Source of the DNA: Deltaproteobacteria bacterium
GTDB lineage: Bacteria > Desulfobacterota > Desulfobacteria > Desulfobacterales > BuS5
NCBI GenBank assembly: GCA_021157555.1
Contig: JAGGWL010000131.1
Location: 1-5,521 of the forward strand
Length of the DNA: 5,521 nt
Direction: 5' to 3'
Both the position numbers and the translations under genes were made by a program. Shown here piece after piece: positions 1 through 5,502 of this stretch. Positions within the stretch are counted from its first letter, which is position 1, and each line of letters begins with the position of its first letter. The notes beneath the pieces were generated by a model. The model had not been told where the DNA came from. It worked only from the letters and a program-made list of their open reading frames with translations, and did no database searches.

Positions 1-100
1 AAAAAATTATTTTTTAAACATTAACAAAATCAACACGTTACAAAAATAGAAAAAACTGATTTTCTCTGTTTTTTTAATTTGGCGAAGGTATTGATATATA

Positions 101-133
101 ATATATATTTTGTTCTATGTATATATATTTTGT
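101..133. repeat. 13-bp direct repeat with 20-bp period
   Basis: The sequence ATATATATTTTGT occurs exactly at 101-113 and again at 121-133, a start-to-start distance of 20 bp (about two helical turns). The 7 bp between the copies are unlike the unit. The unit is low in complexity, so chance is a real explanation in such AT-rich DNA. The spacing would also suit two sites for a DNA-bending or regulatory protein on one helix face. Confidence 0.5.
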
Positions 134-198
134 ATAGCTAACTTCACTACAAAAATATTAACAACCTGTCAAGCAGATTGTGACGGTCTATATATAAA

Positions 199-219
199 TT
201 TCAAGTAAATTTCTTGAAA
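199..219. other. perfect 7-bp inverted repeat (hairpin or operator-like)
   Basis: TTTCAAG at 199-205 and CTTGAAA at 213-219 are exact reverse complements around a 7-nt centre. The arms could form a small RNA stem-loop or a dyad bound by a dimeric regulator. A run of six A follows on the + strand, so it is not a + strand terminator. It lies 5 bp from a second, longer inverted repeat at 225-256. Confidence 0.45.
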
Positions 220-224
220 AAACA

Positions 225-256
225 TATCCTTTTCTGTTAGTTAAAACAAAAGGATA
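225..256 (-). terminator. 9-bp hairpin, terminator-like on the - strand
   Basis: TATCCTTTT (225-233) pairs exactly with AAAAGGATA (248-256). After a 2-nt bulge, GTT (236-238) pairs with AAC (245-247), leaving a 6-nt loop. Read on the - strand, the stem is followed by TGTTTTTTC, a reasonable U-tract, so the element looks like a weak, AT-rich intrinsic terminator for leftward transcription. No - strand gene lies just to its right, which leaves its purpose open. It could instead be a processing hairpin, an operator, or part of an unannotated RNA. The structure is seen; the role is inferred. Confidence 0.4.
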
Positions 257-399
257 AAAAATAGAAGATAAATGCTTTATTTGGAACAAGCAAATATAGA
301 CTATCTTATAGAAAAACCAAGGCCAAACAAGTCGTTTGAGTCTGATACCTAATATCTCTCGGTTTTGGAAGTTATTGCTTTTAACTTATATCTTTCAAT

Positions 400-436
400 A
401 TTGAGCGTTTCTGATATTTACACGACGCAGCTCAAT
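400..436 (+). promoter_or_regulatory. inverted repeat in the leader of the transporter operon
   Basis: ATTGAGC (400-406) and GCTCAAT (430-436) are perfect reverse complements separated by 23 nt, ending 25 nt before the btuF start. An alternative inner pairing uses GCGT (405-408) with ACGC (425-428). AGCGTT also occurs twice in direct orientation (404-409 and 439-444). The arrangement could be an mRNA stem near the ribosome binding site or an operator for a repressor. It lacks the conserved core of a cobalamin riboswitch. Its role is inferred from position only. Confidence 0.35.
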
Positions 437-450
437 TTAGCGTTAGGAAC

Positions 451-461
451 GGGGACGAAAT
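451..461 (+). promoter_or_regulatory. ribosome binding site of the btuF-like gene
   Basis: GGGGA at 451-455 lies 6 nt before the ATG at 462. It is a moderate Shine-Dalgarno match. It supports this start, which is also the one that gives a complete signal peptide. Confidence 0.55.
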
Positions 462-1373
462 ATGAAAATAGTTATTTTTTGCTGCTTTATTTTGTTTTTA
501 ACCGTATTACCTTTGTCCGGTGCTGAAATGGGACTAAAAACTGTAACTGACCAGGTTAACAGACAGATTGTTATGCCTATTAACCCGCAACGGGTGGTTG
601 CCCTTGCTCCAAGCATCACAGAAATTATTTTTGCCCTTGAACAGGAAAAACGCCTAAAAGGTGTCACAATTTACAGCGATTTTCCAAAACAAGCTTTAAA
701 ACTTCCAAAAGTAGGTTCGTATATCCATCTTGATCTGGAAAGGATAGTCTCTCTAAAACCGGATCTTTGCATCGCCATAAAGGATGGCAACCCTATAGAA
801 GCTGTTAAAAAGCTTGAACATATTGGAATACCTGTTTATGCTGTAAATCCAAAAAATATTGAAACAGTAATAAATACAGTTGTTGAAATAGGCGGATTAC
901 TAAATGCATCAAAAAAAGCAGATTATTTAACAAAAAATATGCGCCATAAAATAAACAGAGTTAAAGCACTGGTAGCAAAAACAGATCTTCGACCAGGTAT
1001 TTTTTTTCAAATAGGAATAGCTCCAATAGTATCTGTTGGAACTGATACCTTTATTCATGAACTTATTATTAAGGCAGGAGGAAGAAATCTTGCTGAGGGC
1101 CCGGTTTCTTATCCGCGCTTCAGCAAGGAACAGGTTCTGGCACTGGCTCCTGATATAATAATTATAACATCCATGGCCAGATCAGTTGTTTTTGAACAGG
1201 TTAAAGCGGAATGGAATAAATGGCCGAATATGCCTGCTGTAAAAACCGGGCGAATCTTTCTTGAAGATTCTAACCTGTTTGACCGCCCTACACCCCGCCT
1301 TGTGGACGGCCTTGAACTTTTACTTAAATTAATCCATCCGGAGCTAATAGATAAGGAAAACAAATGCCTTTAA
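462..1373 (+). CDS. btuF: periplasmic corrinoid-binding protein of a BtuFCD-type importer
   Basis: The 303-residue product is a class III substrate-binding protein that would capture a ligand in the periplasm and deliver it to the permease encoded next door. Residues 1-21 form a signal peptide with a short positive start, a hydrophobic core and a likely cleavage near LSGA|E. No lipobox is obvious. The first lobe begins at RVVALAPSITEIIFAL (44-59). The segments YSDFPKQ (71-77), LERIVSLKPDL (92-102) and FFQIGIAPIVSVGT (181-194) closely resemble E. coli BtuF as I recall it, as do SKEQVLALAPDIIIIT (221-236) and the RPTPR segment (275-279). Glu93 and Glu223 are the likely contacts with permease arginines. 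A tyrosine (Tyr87) stands where BtuF has a ligand-facing tryptophan. Cobalamin or another corrinoid is the best substrate guess; haem or siderophore is less likely. It overlaps the permease gene by 10 nt. Confidence 0.85.
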   Translation: MKIVIFCCFILFLTVLPLSGAEMGLKTVTDQVNRQIVMPINPQRVVALAPSITEIIFALEQEKRLKGVTIYSDFPKQALKLPKVGSYIHLDLERIVSLKPDLCIAIKDGNPIEAVKKLEHIGIPVYAVNPKNIETVINTVVEIGGLLNASKKADYLTKNMRHKINRVKALVAKTDLRPGIFFQIGIAPIVSVGTDTFIHELIIKAGGRNLAEGPVSYPRFSKEQVLALAPDIIIITSMARSVVFEQVKAEWNKWPNMPAVKTGRIFLEDSNLFDRPTPRLVDGLELLLKLIHPELIDKENKCL

Positions 1374-2374
1374 CCAGATCTTCCATTATAAAACGGATTA
1401 TGTTTGTTTCTTTAATTTTATTTATAATCCTTATTATAGTGATTCTGGCGGCTCTTGCAATTGGATCAACAAGCACAGGAATCAAGCCTGTTTACCAGGC
1501 TTTCTTTGCTCATGAAGATGCTGATGCCATGACAAGTGCTATAATTTTGCATCTTCGTTTACCCAGGGCTCTGCTGGCGGCGCTTGTGGGTGCGGCCCTT
1601 TCTTTGGGCGGCCTTGTTTTTCAGGCTATTTTAAGAAATCCTCTGGCCGAACCCTATATTTTAGGCATTTCAGGAGGTTCCGCCATAGGAGCTATTCTTG
1701 GGATATTAATGGGAATGTCGCGTTTTCCCGGAGTAAGCCTTTTATCATTTACAGGAGGTATTATCATCCTGTTTTTGATTGTTATAATTTCATCCGGACA
1801 TTCAATTTTAAAAAAAGATTCCCTTTTGCTGGCCGGAGTTATGGTTAATTCATTTTGTTCCGCAGTTATTATGTTTTTAATCTCCATGACTCAGGATTCC
1901 AGGCTTCATAACATAATGTTCTGGCTTATGGGTGATCTTTCACTTGCAGATATCAATCAGACCGGCATACTTGCGGCAATACTCTTTCCCTGTTTTATTC
2001 TGATTTTTTTACTTTCAAATTCAATGAACATTCTTCTGCTTGGAAAAGAGATGGCCCTTACAATGGGAATAAGTGTAAAAGCGATTACCCTGACTCTTTT
2101 GATTACAACATCATTAATGGTAAGCGCAACAGTAAGTAATTGCGGCCTGGTTGGGTTTGTGGGGCTTGTTATTCCACACATCCTGCGTCTCGGCCTCGGA
2201 TCCGATCACAGGGTACTTGTACCTGCCTGCATTCTTGGAGGCGGTGCATATATGGTTATCTGCGATTTAATGGCCAGAACTCTTCCTGAACAAGGTGAAA
2301 TGCCGGCAGGGGTTATTACAGCCATGATCGGTGCTCCGCTTTTTATCCTTCTTTTAAAAAAATCAAAAGCATAA
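1364..2374 (+). CDS. btuC: FecCD/BtuC-family ABC importer permease
   Basis: This 336-residue, very hydrophobic protein is the inner-membrane channel of the importer and would act as a homodimer. Its length and roughly ten membrane segments fit the FecCD family. Family hallmarks are RLPRALLAALVGAALSLGG (65-83), FQAILRNPLAEPYILGISGG (86-105), FWLMGDLS (186-193), GLVGFVGLVIPHILRL (261-276) with SDHR after it (280-283), and the C-terminal AGVITAMIGAPLFILLL (315-331). The GFVGLVIPH stretch lies by the loop that couples to the ATPase. The ATG at 1364 is preceded by AAGGAA (1353-1358) at 5 nt, so the 10-nt overlap with the binding-protein gene is probably genuine and implies coupled translation. The sequence alone does not separate B12 from iron-complex permeases; specificity is taken from the binding protein. 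Confidence 0.9.
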   Translation: MPLTRSSIIKRIMFVSLILFIILIIVILAALAIGSTSTGIKPVYQAFFAHEDADAMTSAIILHLRLPRALLAALVGAALSLGGLVFQAILRNPLAEPYILGISGGSAIGAILGILMGMSRFPGVSLLSFTGGIIILFLIVIISSGHSILKKDSLLLAGVMVNSFCSAVIMFLISMTQDSRLHNIMFWLMGDLSLADINQTGILAAILFPCFILIFLLSNSMNILLLGKEMALTMGISVKAITLTLLITTSLMVSATVSNCGLVGFVGLVIPHILRLGLGSDHRVLVPACILGGGAYMVICDLMARTLPEQGEMPAGVITAMIGAPLFILLLKKSKA

Positions 2375-2382
2375 ATTATCTT

Positions 2383-3186
2383 ATGACTTCAGCAATAAAA
2401 ATAAAAAATCTTGATTATTATTACGATAATTATCATGTATTAAAAAATATAGATTTTACTGTTCAAAAGGGAGATTTTTTTATTATAATAGGCCCCAATG
2501 GATCAGGTAAAACAACTTTGATCAAAATAATAGCTGGTATTTTTAAACAGCAAAAAGGAAATATATTTGTTTTTGATAAAAGTTTGAAAAGCTATTCCCG
2601 TAAAAAACTGGCCAAAAAAATTGCCCTTGTTCCGCAAATGGTTTCAGCAGATTTTCCTTTTACTGTAATGGAACTGGTTTTAATGGGTCGCTCACCTTAT
2701 CTTGGTCTGCTTGGACTTGATAAGCAGGAAGATCTGAAAATAGCAAAACAGGCTTTATTTTTTACTGGTGTTGAGGAATTAATGAATCGCAGAATGGATC
2801 ATTTAAGCGGAGGTGAACGCCAACGTATATTGATTGCCAAGGCAATATGCCAGGAAACTGAAATAATTCTTTTGGATGAACCTACGGCTGCCCTGGATCT
2901 TGCACATCAAATCCGGATAATGGATTTAATGGAACAGCTTCAGCAAAAAAAAAATGTAACTATCATCATGATATCACACGATATTAATCTTGCAGCAATG
3001 TATGGAAACAGATTACTGCTCCTTGATAACGGAAAAATTGCCAGTATTGGAAGTCCTGCTGATGTGCTTACATTTAAAAATCTTGAAAAAACTTATGGGT
3101 GCAAAGTATTGATTGATAAAAATCCTGTTGGTCAATATCCACGGGTAAATCTTGTACCCCAAAAATTTATTAAGGAATCAAAATGA
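2383..3186 (+). CDS. btuD: ABC importer ATPase, BtuD/FepC type
   Basis: This 267-residue cytoplasmic subunit hydrolyses ATP to drive the permease. All motifs are intact: Walker A GPNGSGKTT (37-45), Q-loop Gln85 in LVPQ, signature LSGGERQR (141-148), Walker B IILLDEP (161-167), D-loop ALD (170-172) and switch His199 in ISHD. The stretch FTVMELVLMGRSPYLG (93-108) after the Q-loop is typical of ATPases serving FecCD permeases. The C-terminal 30 or so residues extend past the core in the way usual for the group. The gene starts 8 nt after the permease stop with no clear Shine-Dalgarno sequence, suggesting re-initiation or coupling. Its TGA stop overlaps the next start in ATGA. The assignment to this family is firm; the symbol depends on the corrinoid reading of the binding protein. 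Confidence 0.9.
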   Translation: MTSAIKIKNLDYYYDNYHVLKNIDFTVQKGDFFIIIGPNGSGKTTLIKIIAGIFKQQKGNIFVFDKSLKSYSRKKLAKKIALVPQMVSADFPFTVMELVLMGRSPYLGLLGLDKQEDLKIAKQALFFTGVEELMNRRMDHLSGGERQRILIAKAICQETEIILLDEPTAALDLAHQIRIMDLMEQLQQKKNVTIIMISHDINLAAMYGNRLLLLDNGKIASIGSPADVLTFKNLEKTYGCKVLIDKNPVGQYPRVNLVPQKFIKESK

Positions 3187-3587
3187 AACAAATTTTTTTA
3201 TATCAAACAAATGTCCCTCTTTATGAAGTAGATTTGGGAGGTGGAGTTTATCACGGTAATTATTACCACTTTTTTGAGTCTGCCAGAGAAGCCATGCTTG
3301 AGGAAATAGGTTTTCCATACACAAAAATGATGGAACTTGGGAATCACCTTGCTGTTGCCGAAGCAAAATGCACATATCGCATTTCACTTCGATATAATGA
3401 TCCTATAGAAATTCGCAGCAATTTTACAAAAATTTCAAGCAGAAGTCTTAAAATTAATCAGGAAATATGGAATCTTGATATCAACAAACCAGCAACGATA
3501 CTTGATTTAAGTTTGGTCTGTATAAATAATAAAGGCCGGGCAACAGTACTTCCGGAAGGGTTAAAAAAAGCACTTAATTCAAAATAG
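3183..3587 (+). CDS. YbgC/4HBT-family hotdog acyl-CoA thioesterase
   Basis: The 134-residue protein is a single hotdog domain of normal family length. Such enzymes are cytoplasmic oligomers that hydrolyse acyl-CoA thioesters. The signature YEVDLGGGVYHGNYYHFFES (14-33) contains the expected catalytic aspartate, Asp17, and the Y-H-x-N-Y motif. Two further family segments are the central EAKCTYRISLRYNDPIEIRS (60-79) and the closing SLVCINNKGRATVLPEGLKKAL (110-131). The start is supported by AAGGA (3172-3176), 6 nt upstream, and by the 4-nt ATGA overlap with the ATPase gene, so it is very probably the last cistron of the transporter operon. There is no Tol-Pal context of the kind that surrounds ybgC in E. 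coli. The acyl substrate cannot be read from the sequence, and a link to transport is unproven. Confidence 0.85.
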   Translation: MKQIFLYQTNVPLYEVDLGGGVYHGNYYHFFESAREAMLEEIGFPYTKMMELGNHLAVAEAKCTYRISLRYNDPIEIRSNFTKISSRSLKINQEIWNLDINKPATILDLSLVCINNKGRATVLPEGLKKALNSK

Positions 3588-3594
3588 CCATTTT
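3588..3594. other. 7-bp gap between converging operons
   Basis: The TAG of the thioesterase gene (3585-3587) and the TAA of moaB (complement of 3595-3597) face each other across 7 bp. No GC-rich hairpin is visible. AAAAT (3581-3585) and ATTTT (3590-3594) could form a weak all-AT stem around AGCC, which is too weak to call a terminator. Transcripts from the two sides probably overlap at their 3' ends. Confidence 0.7.
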
Positions 3595-4098
3595 TTACTC
3601 TGCAAGATGTTTTACAATATGCCCAATTTCAGGGAAAATAAGGGTTTTACAGGCTAACTTACAGGCTTTCAGGCTACCTGGAATTGCAAATAAAACAGAT
3701 TTATCTATAATTCCGGCTGTTGCGCGGGATAAAATTGCCGCAGAATCTATCTCTTCAAAACTGAGGTGAGCAAAAACAGAACCAAACCCGGTAAGTTCTT
3801 TTATAAACAAAGGCCGGACTGCCTCAATAGTAACATCCGTGTTACTTATTCCCGTCCCTCCGGTTACTATTATAACATCAGGTTTTAAATCCTGTATCAG
3901 CTCCAGGACGGTTTTTGTAATAGTAGATGATTCATCAGGAATTACCTGATGAAAAACTATAGTATGAGCCTCTTTTTTGGCTTGTTTATTAATCCACAAT
4001 CCGCTTTTATCATTGGCGATGGTTCTTGTAGTCGAAACAGAAATTATCCCGACTCTGGTTTTTTTTGGAGCTTTTTTTTTATGCTTCCATGTTCCCAA
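3595..4098 (-). CDS. moaB: MoaB-type molybdenum cofactor biosynthesis protein
   Basis: The 167-residue protein belongs to the MoaB/Mog family, soluble trimers that bind molybdopterin. Where MogA is absent, MoaB-type members adenylylate molybdopterin before metal insertion; E. coli MoaB itself appears dispensable. Family features are RVGIISVSTTRT (15-26) followed by NDKSG (29-33), VIIVTGGTGISNTD (75-88), ELTGFGSVFAHLSFEEI (101-117) with SRATAGI (124-130), and AIPGSLKAC (138-146). The match is nearer to MoaB than to MogA or MoeA. The N terminus (residues 1-13) is lysine-rich. The start is TTG: a stop lies four codons upstream, no in-frame ATG exists anywhere in the gene, and a good ribosome binding site fits. 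No other molybdenum cofactor gene is in the window. It lies 127 nt downstream of pyrR. Confidence 0.9.
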   Translation of the reverse strand: MGTWKHKKKAPKKTRVGIISVSTTRTIANDKSGLWINKQAKKEAHTIVFHQVIPDESSTITKTVLELIQDLKPDVIIVTGGTGISNTDVTIEAVRPLFIKELTGFGSVFAHLSFEEIDSAAILSRATAGIIDKSVLFAIPGSLKACKLACKTLIFPEIGHIVKHLAE

Positions 4099-4109
4099 AA
4101 TATTCTCCT
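4099..4109 (-). promoter_or_regulatory. ribosome binding site that fixes the TTG start of moaB
   Basis: On the - strand AGGAGA (complement of 4104-4109) lies 5 nt before TTG (complement of 4096-4098). The ATG a few bases further in is out of frame, and an in-frame TAG occurs at the complement of 4108-4110. TTG is therefore the only sensible start. Confidence 0.75.
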
Positions 4110-4147
4110 ACCTGTTGCCCGAACGAAAAATAGAAAATTTTGTAATA

Positions 4148-4221
4148 GTTCACCAAGGGTATGAACTTACGGGAACCCCAGGCGTGTAAGCGTTCACCAG
4201 TGCCCCAAGTGTGCACGTTCA
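4148..4221. repeat. GC-rich block of degenerate short repeats between pyrR and moaB
   Basis: The block is markedly richer in G and C than its surroundings. On the + strand GTTCACCA occurs exactly at 4148-4155 and 4192-4199, and GTTCA again at 4217-4221. The units 4168-4196 and 4193-4221 align loosely, sharing CCCCA, then G, GTG and CGTTCA. Several pairings are possible: GTTCA (4148-4152) with TGAAC (4162-4166), or TGAACTTAC (4162-4170) with GTAAG-TTCA (4186-4190, 4193-4196) around a 2-nt bulge. Possible identities are a dispersed intergenic repeat, a regulatory RNA structure for moaB, or the processed 3' end of pyrR. It lies wholly outside both genes. Confidence 0.5.
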
Positions 4222-4225
4222 GGCA

Positions 4226-4756
4226 TTATTCAATCATAACAGCATCTATATCATCATATTCCTTAAAAAGTACATTTACTGTTTCATGCTGTCTTGTTTC
4301 TATAAACTTACCAACATAATCAGCCTGTATCGGCAATTCCCTAAACCCCCTATCCACCAAAACAGCAAGTTCAATCCTGTCAGGCCTTCCAAAATCAATA
4401 ACAGCATCCATGGCCGCCCTGACAGTGCGTCCTGTAAAAAGGACATCATCAACAAGAATAATATGTTTTCCGTTAACAGAAAATGGTATTTCAGTAGTCT
4501 TTACTATCGGATGGCTACTTATCTTGGTCCAGTCATCACGGTACATAGTAATATCAATCGCACCAAATTCTACCTCAATTCCCTCAATATCGGAAATCCT
4601 TTTACCAATTCTTTGCGCCAAAAAGATTCCTCTTGTATGAATACCAATCAAAACCAGATTACTAACACCTTTATGTCTTTCAATTATCTCACAGGTAATC
4701 CTTGCAAGGATTCTTTTTATATCAGCTTTGTCCAGAATTATATTTTTTAAATCCAT
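4226..4756 (-). CDS. pyrR: PyrR: uracil phosphoribosyltransferase / pyr regulator
   Basis: The 176-residue product has the usual PyrR length and family sequence throughout. PyrR converts uracil and PRPP to UMP, and in many Gram-positive bacteria it also binds pyr mRNA to control attenuation. The PRPP-binding loop is IILVDDVLFTGRT (99-111), including the paired acidic Asp103-Asp104. Other family segments are LVLIGIHTRGIFLAQRI (34-50), DITMYRDDW (68-76), RPDRIELAVLVDRGFRELPI (124-143) and the C-terminal ADYVGKFIET (145-154). These separate it from plain Upp-type uracil phosphoribosyltransferases. The ATG has AGGAA (complement of 4763-4767) at 6 nt. No pyrimidine biosynthesis gene is adjacent and no PyrR-binding attenuator is recognisable here, so enzymatic salvage is the safer role. 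A long + strand open frame over most of this gene is only its shadow. Confidence 0.93.
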   Translation of the reverse strand: MDLKNIILDKADIKRILARITCEIIERHKGVSNLVLIGIHTRGIFLAQRIGKRISDIEGIEVEFGAIDITMYRDDWTKISSHPIVKTTEIPFSVNGKHIILVDDVLFTGRTVRAAMDAVIDFGRPDRIELAVLVDRGFRELPIQADYVGKFIETRQHETVNVLFKEYDDIDAVMIE

Positions 4757-4784
4757 AATATTTTCCTGTATTAAATGCCTGTGT

Positions 4785-4807
4785 AAAATGAAAGGCGCCC
4801 TTTTTTT
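4785..4807. terminator. small palindromic terminator-like hairpin between methyltransferase and pyrR genes
   Basis: AAAGG (4791-4795) and CCTTT (4799-4803) can pair around a 3-nt CGC loop, with GGCGCC at the centre. The + strand side is followed by more T residues (4804-4807) and a second T run (4811-4817). The - strand side is followed only by CATTTTA. Genes on both sides read leftward, yet the better U-tract is on the + strand, so any leftward termination after the methyltransferase gene would be weak. With just five pairs, this call is tentative. Confidence 0.35.
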
Positions 4808-4821
4808 ATATTTTTTTAAGT

Positions 4822-5502
4822 TTAATTAATCTTTCTTTTCATTTGAAAAAAAACAAATTGTTTAGAACTATCATCTGTTCTAAGTATTCTTTTTTCTGCT
4901 TTGATATGAAAGTATTGCTGCATTTCTTTAAAAAAGATTGAACCTGTTTCGCGAACACCTTCAGCCAAAGTTACATCACCATCTGATTTTAAACATTTAT
5001 TAAAAAGTATTAACAAACTTTTAATATCTTTTTTTTTATAAACTACCTCTGAACCTATTATTTGATCAAAAAGTTCATCACATACAGGTTTATTCCAATC
5101 AAGATATTTAATTTCCAAATCATCACAGTTATTTATAACAGCGTTGGCTCTGGCAAAATTCAATGCATCAGAATTATATTCCGACATCAACACTCGGTGT
5201 CCAAAACTCGAAGCCACAATTCCAACAACACCAATACCAGCACCTATTTCAAGAAATTTTTTCTCAGAGTTTATTGGAAGATCCGCCATATAACACGAAA
5301 GAAGAGTCGTTGCTTCCCATATTTTTGCCCAAAGCGGAAATCCATCAAATAGATTATCTTTATTTATAAAACGATCAATATTTTTTGGTATGAAAAATTT
5401 AAATTTTTTTTTATTTACCACCATAGGTATTTGTTCAGTTTCATAATCTCTGTAAAACTGATTTAAATCAAACTCTATACGCTTATTTTTTATATTATTC
5501 AT
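4822..5502 (-). CDS. class I SAM-dependent methyltransferase (Methyltransf_16 / Nnt1-METTL20-like)
   Basis: The 226-residue protein is a complete Rossmann-fold methyltransferase. FPLWAKIWEATTLLSCYM (55-72) is the tryptophan-containing helix typical of the lysine-methyltransferase-like group related to METTL20/METTL21 and to predicted nicotinamide N-methyltransferases. SAM-binding motif I is FLEIGAGIGVVG (83-94). Glu108 in MSEYN is the likely ribose-binding acid. LDW (135-137) and GSEVVY (150-155) match the post-motif region in which the family has D/E-x-x-Y. Substrates in the family include protein lysines such as those of electron transfer flavoprotein beta subunit; none can be assigned here. 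The gene is rich in Lys, Asn and Ile and is visibly more AT-rich than the transporter genes. No Shine-Dalgarno sequence is evident before the ATG, and only 19 nt of upstream DNA are in the window. The next in-frame ATG, at residue 27, still leaves all motifs intact. Confidence 0.8.
   Translation of the reverse strand: MNNIKNKRIEFDLNQFYRDYETEQIPMVVNKKKFKFFIPKNIDRFINKDNLFDGFPLWAKIWEATTLLSCYMADLPINSEKKFLEIGAGIGVVGIVASSFGHRVLMSEYNSDALNFARANAVINNCDDLEIKYLDWNKPVCDELFDQIIGSEVVYKKKDIKSLLILFNKCLKSDGDVTLAEGVRETGSIFFKEMQQYFHIKAEKRILRTDDSSKQFVFFQMKRKIN

Larger units (their letters stand above)
1..461. other. AT-rich gene-free region upstream of the transporter operon
   Basis: No coding region is supported here. 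In the first 25 bases every - frame meets a stop, and the three + frames close within about 50 bases, so no neighbouring gene extends more than a few codons in from the left edge. The DNA is very AT-rich with long A and T runs. It contains a 13-bp direct repeat (101-133), hairpins at 199-219 and 225-256, and an inverted repeat at 400-436, each listed separately. No B12-box-like GCCACTG or other riboswitch core that I know is present. Several AT-rich hexamers resemble -10 boxes (for example TATAAT at 97-102), but none has a convincing -35 partner, so I do not call a promoter. The length would allow a promoter, a leader RNA or a small RNA. Confidence 0.75.

Noticed and set aside
324..338. CAAAC / GTTTG inverted repeat with a 5-nt loop.
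   Set aside because: Five base pairs with no extension or U-tract are expected by chance in a sequence of this length.
367..378. Sigma-54-like promoter, with GG at 367-368 and TTGC ending in GC at 377-378.
   Set aside because: Only 8 nt separate the GG and GC elements, whereas sigma-54 promoters need 10.
1..461. Possible cobalamin riboswitch upstream of the btuF-like gene.
   Set aside because: No B12-box core (GCCACTG or a near match) and no matching conserved upstream segments were found. The region is too AT-rich for the usual fold.
443..667. 74-codon - strand open frame overlapping the start of the btuF-like gene.
   Set aside because: It lies mainly antisense to the signal peptide and first lobe of the binding protein, has no family motif, and its C terminus looks like antisense of low-complexity sequence.
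4211..4750. Long + strand open frame of 179 codons over pyrR.
   Set aside because: It is antisense to a clear pyrR with all its motifs, and its product is low in recognisable features. It is a shadow frame.
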